From contig CBDANK010000003.1 in the NCBI GenBank assembly GCA_965197565.1, positions 1,054,001 to 1,118,000 of the forward strand: a stretch of DNA of 64,000 nt, written 5' to 3'. A model generated the notes under the pieces. The model did not search any database, had not been told where the DNA came from, and saw only the letters and a program-made list of their open reading frames with translations. This DNA is from G963667675 sp965197565. Lineage in GTDB: Bacteria > Chloroflexota > Dehalococcoidia > Lucifugimonadales > UBA3495. Each line of letters opens with the position of its first letter. Within the stretch, counting starts at the first letter, position 1. The translations under genes and the position numbers were made by a program. Below are positions 62,201 to 64,000 of this stretch, piece by piece.

Positions 62201-64000
62201 GGGTCGGGGCGTTCCTCCAGCGACATGAGCCTGAGGAAACCGTACCCCTCCCCAACGTTGAGGGGGAGGAATGGAACATCTGGCAGGATGTCCTCTCTCA
62301 ACACCACATTGATCCGGGAATCATCGTAGAGGGCCCGTTCTCTGTGATAGAGCGGCAGGGCTCTCCTCGGCATCGGGTAGTAGGCAAGGTTGTCATCAAG
62401 CAGCGCCATGCTGGCCGCCAAAACCTCATACGAACGGGCCACATCGCCGAAGGGGTATACATCCATGGGCTGGAACTGGTAGAGGTAGACGCCCAGGGAA
62501 CCATCGGGAGCAACCACATTGGGGTGGTATATGATCTCGCCGCCCATGTACCCCTGTCCCCAGAGCGGGTCCTCCCAGAGACCAATTGCATCCCCGAAAT
62601 CGGGATGTAATCGGTGGGTCTCGGTGTTCATGAAATAGATACCCATGTTGTCGGTAGCCACGCCGATAATGTAGAACTTGACAAACTCCAGGTCCTGGAG
62701 ATGGCGGTGATTGGGAACGTCTCTGCCCTTGTAGGAAAGCGCCTCGAATGTCTCACGGTCGGGAATGGCCACCGCGCCATCTCGAAAAGGAACCGCCCGA
62801 GCGGGGTTCAGCGGGTTCATCCCCACCGGGTCCCCCAATTCGGTGATGTCGTCGATGCAGTCGTTATCTAGGTCGGCCGGGTCGGCGATGAGGAACTTTT
62901 CCACCCGGTAATGCTCCTTCGGGAGTGGGGACAGCTGCTCAGTCAGCGTTGTTGTGCCATCTTCGCCGAGGGTCACCGAGACCGGGAACTCTCGATCGGA
63001 GTCCAGGGCGGGCCGCACGTAGAGCACGAAATATTCCTCGGTGGTGGACTCGACGATAGCGGGAACGGCTTGTACCTCTACCGCCGTTGCCGCCGGGCCA
63101 TGCTCGCCGACCGTACACGCCACGACTGATACCTTGACCGTCCTCTGACTGGTCAGCGCCTCCAGGCTGCCTCCGTCGTCATAGAACGACACCCGCACGC
63201 TAATGGTCTTGCCAAGGTCAGCGGTAACCAGGGTGTAGGTCGAAGCCGTGGCTCCTTCGATGTCGGAGAAGTTGTTCCCGTAGTGGCCGCGGACCCACTG
63301 GAAACTGAAGGCGTCATCGTCGAGCCCGTCGGGGTCGGCGATCCCGGACACGTCCCCCGTCAGCGATTCGCCGACCTCGACGGTGCCGCTGATGACGGGC
63401 GCGCCGGTCGCGGCACGGTTGGCGGCCACCCTGAGAATCCTGTCGCCGCCGGGCGTGTTGGAGGTGGCGATGTACAGGGCCCCGTCGGGGCCGAGCACCG
63501 AGGTCCGCAGCCGGCCTTGGCTGCCGTCGAGCTCCGGAACGACGATCTGACCCGCGAAATCGCCCAGCTCGGTGAACTCGAAGACCCGCAGCGACCTCGT
63601 CTTCAGCGTGGCCACCGCGAGTCGCCCTTCCCACTCCCCCCATTGGAGGCCATCCAGGAAGACGGCCCCGCTGGTTGCCAGGGTGGGGAATCCCGAGGAC
63701 CATCTGGCCTGCCGGGCAGATGGGAACTTCGCCAGATCGGTCATGGGGACGCCGGCCTCGTCGTAGGAGCCCGACGATCCGCCGGCCGGGGCCGGGTCCC
63801 AGCCGAAGTTGCCGCCTGCTTTCAGCAGGTTGATCTCGTCGTCGTGTTTCGGGCCGTGCTCCACCAGCCACATCTGGTCCGTGCCCGGGCGCAGAGCCAG
63901 ACCCTGGGGGTTGCGGAAGCCGTAGGCGTACACCGGCGAGGAGGCGCCGAACGGATTGCCCGGCGCCCCGGCGCCCGTCCGCGGGTCTACGCGCAGGACC
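59215..64000 (-). CDS. Giant secreted-type protein: GSDH-like end, PEP/pyruvate-binding domain and Ig/FN3-like repeats (partial)
   Basis: The frame is open at the right edge: VLRVDPRTGAGAP codes on past 63933, so the N-terminus is outside. At least 1572 further residues follow. First the end of a soluble glucose/sorbosone-dehydrogenase-like propeller (YAYGFRNPQGLALRPGTDQM, GPDGALYIATSNTPGGDRIL). Then Ig-like repeats (ISGTVEVGESLTGDVSGIAD). Then a long central domain with the PEP/pyruvate-binding signature RYRSSTNNEDLPGFSGAGLY near residue 800. Then another Ig-like repeat (ITGTARVGQTLTVDTSAIAD), a fibronectin III-like domain (VEYSVRVLAANGVGDSPPSV), a SwmB-type segment (VSVDGDTVVLTLVSAATSED) and a final beta-rich module. 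No transmembrane helix is seen at the C-terminus. Extracellular location is inferred. Confidence 0.8.
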   Translation of the reverse strand, partial: VLRVDPRTGAGAPGNPFGASSPVYAYGFRNPQGLALRPGTDQMWLVEHGPKHDDEINLLKAGGNFGWDPAPAGGSSGSYDEAGVPMTDLAKFPSARQARWSSGFPTLATSGAVFLDGLQWGEWEGRLAVATLKTRSLRVFEFTELGDFAGQIVVPELDGSQGRLRTSVLGPDGALYIATSNTPGGDRILRVAANRAATGAPVISGTVEVGESLTGDVSGIADPDGLDDDAFSFQWVRGHYGNNFSDIEGATASTYTLVTADLGKTISVRVSFYDDGGSLEALTSQRTVKVSVVACTVGEHGPAATAVEVQAVPAIVESTTEEYFVLYVRPALDSDREFPVSVTLGEDGTTTLTEQLSPLPKEHYRVEKFLIADPADLDNDCIDDITELGDPVGMNPLNPARAVPFRDGAVAIPDRETFEALSYKGRDVPNHRHLQDLEFVKFYIIGVATDNMGIYFMNTETHRLHPDFGDAIGLWEDPLWGQGYMGGEIIYHPNVVAPDGSLGVYLYQFQPMDVYPFGDVARSYEVLAASMALLDDNLAYYPMPRRALPLYHRERALYDDSRINVVLREDILPDVPFLPLNVGEGYGFLRLMSLEERPDPRDVVIYETIPNELSRVAGLITTLPQTPLSHVNLRAVQDGVPNAFIRDALDDGDIDDLIGTYVHYSVTADGYSIRAATPAEVEAYFAASRPPGTQTPERDLTVTQITDLDDIGFDDWNAFGVKAANVAVLRTLGFPDGTVPDGFAVPFYFYDEFMNHNGFYGDIEEMLADPEFQSDYDTQEKELKKLRKKIKKGETPDWIIDALEKMHATYPEGQSLRYRSSTNNEDLPGFSGAGLYDSKTQDPEETEEDGIDKSIKGVWASLWNFRAFTEREFHRIDHMATAMGVLVHPNYSDELANGVAVTFDPIYGTEESYYVNTQLGEDLVTNPDAHSVPEEILLDLSGSYTTLVTSNQAPPGQLLMSDAQIDQLRRHLQDIHDHFEGLYNPGPDEPFAMEIEFKITSDDVLSIKQARPWVFGVPNAPGHGGETPEGEAIWSATLTVGVGENFVGYSSFAQGEENNTLGALSSDTITLDDASYTVKALGVLDGKLILSVLPKLSAGFVLVAGTSEFASTDASTLEGDSLFQFQWNYPGLDLSEGEEVAVRLAAPDDGTPATGLPVITGTARVGQTLTVDTSAIADEDGLDNVSYSYQWIANDGTTDTDIEDATDSAYTPPVSDVGKTIKVRVSFTDDADNQESLTGADTDTVAATKPGVPGHLNVFPHDAGALDVYWEAPASDGGSDITGYKVQWKESADSWDTPADVSEATASGTVHTITGLTDGVEYSVRVLAANGVGDSPPSVEQTVTPRETKAPEMVRPRVDGATLRVLYDEALDQGSAPPTDSFDVRVACTCDDTTWLDGEAKRAVESVSVDGDTVVLTLVSAATSEDVVVVSYTPPSDAAAARTRDLAGNAAAGFNSTEVFNDTDETAESEENGEPEETTEGETPLTVSLEATTESHNGTDAFTFEIRFSEEVPLSYKTLRDLAFTVSGGEVLKAQRLDKPSNIRWLITVEPDSNGDVTVVLPVTQNCASDGAICTGDGRKLSTRLELTVSGPGQ

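Overview
This is high-GC bacterial DNA that combines a flavin-monooxygenase-rich catabolic region with two mobile-element and defence regions. Nine luciferase-like (LLM class) flavin- or F420-dependent oxidoreductases lie between 17.6 and 49 kb. They are mixed with an Eis-type acetyltransferase, M20 and MBL-fold hydrolases, SMP-30, an epoxide hydrolase, an amidohydrolase, a GMC oxidoreductase, two MFS transporters and a succinate dehydrogenase of the HdrB-linked type. Expansion of LLM monooxygenases is a known trait of Chloroflexota of the SAR202/Dehalococcoidia type, so that is my best guess for the host. It is inference from gene content only; no rRNA is present.

0-4.4 kb: the left edge cuts into a radical-SAM/SPASM maturase (FxsB-like). 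It is followed with almost no gap by a 2OG-Fe(II) oxygenase and an HExxH-motif peptide hydroxylase, which together look like a RiPP-modifying operon. Convergent to it, with overlapping 3' ends, is a two-gene Septu-type defence module (PtuA ATPase and PtuB HNH nuclease). 4.4-7.4 kb: a degenerate IS3-family element with 26-bp inverted ends holds an IS110-family transposase. Its right end coincides with the truncation of an error-prone polymerase (dnaE2), just before that enzyme's catalytic PDxDxDF motif. The partner gene imuB is intact and has a LexA-type box upstream.

10-16 kb: recN sits among insertion-sequence relics (IS3, IS110 and IS5 fragments), an apparently intact IS630 element with a frameshift signal, and an IS701 element with a CTAA target duplication.

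16-49 kb: the catabolic region. It includes three tandem LLM paralogues, the sdhA-sdhB-sdhE operon, two almost identical 146-bp MITEs in TA sites, and several dispersed palindromic repeats. A tRNA-Gly(CCC) closes it.

49-59 kb: a second mobile/defence region with a transposase relic, a GIY-YIG protein, a second IS701 element (CTAG duplication), an orphan antitoxin-like gene, a type I restriction subunit hsdR inactivated by several lesions, and an operon of BREX-type ATPase, small unknown protein and SNF2 helicase. The upstream gene of that operon is cut by an IS701 relic. 59-64 kb: a very large protein, open at the right edge, that fuses a glucose/sorbosone-dehydrogenase-like beta-propeller end, Ig/fibronectin-like repeats and a PEP/pyruvate-binding (PPDK N-terminal) domain.
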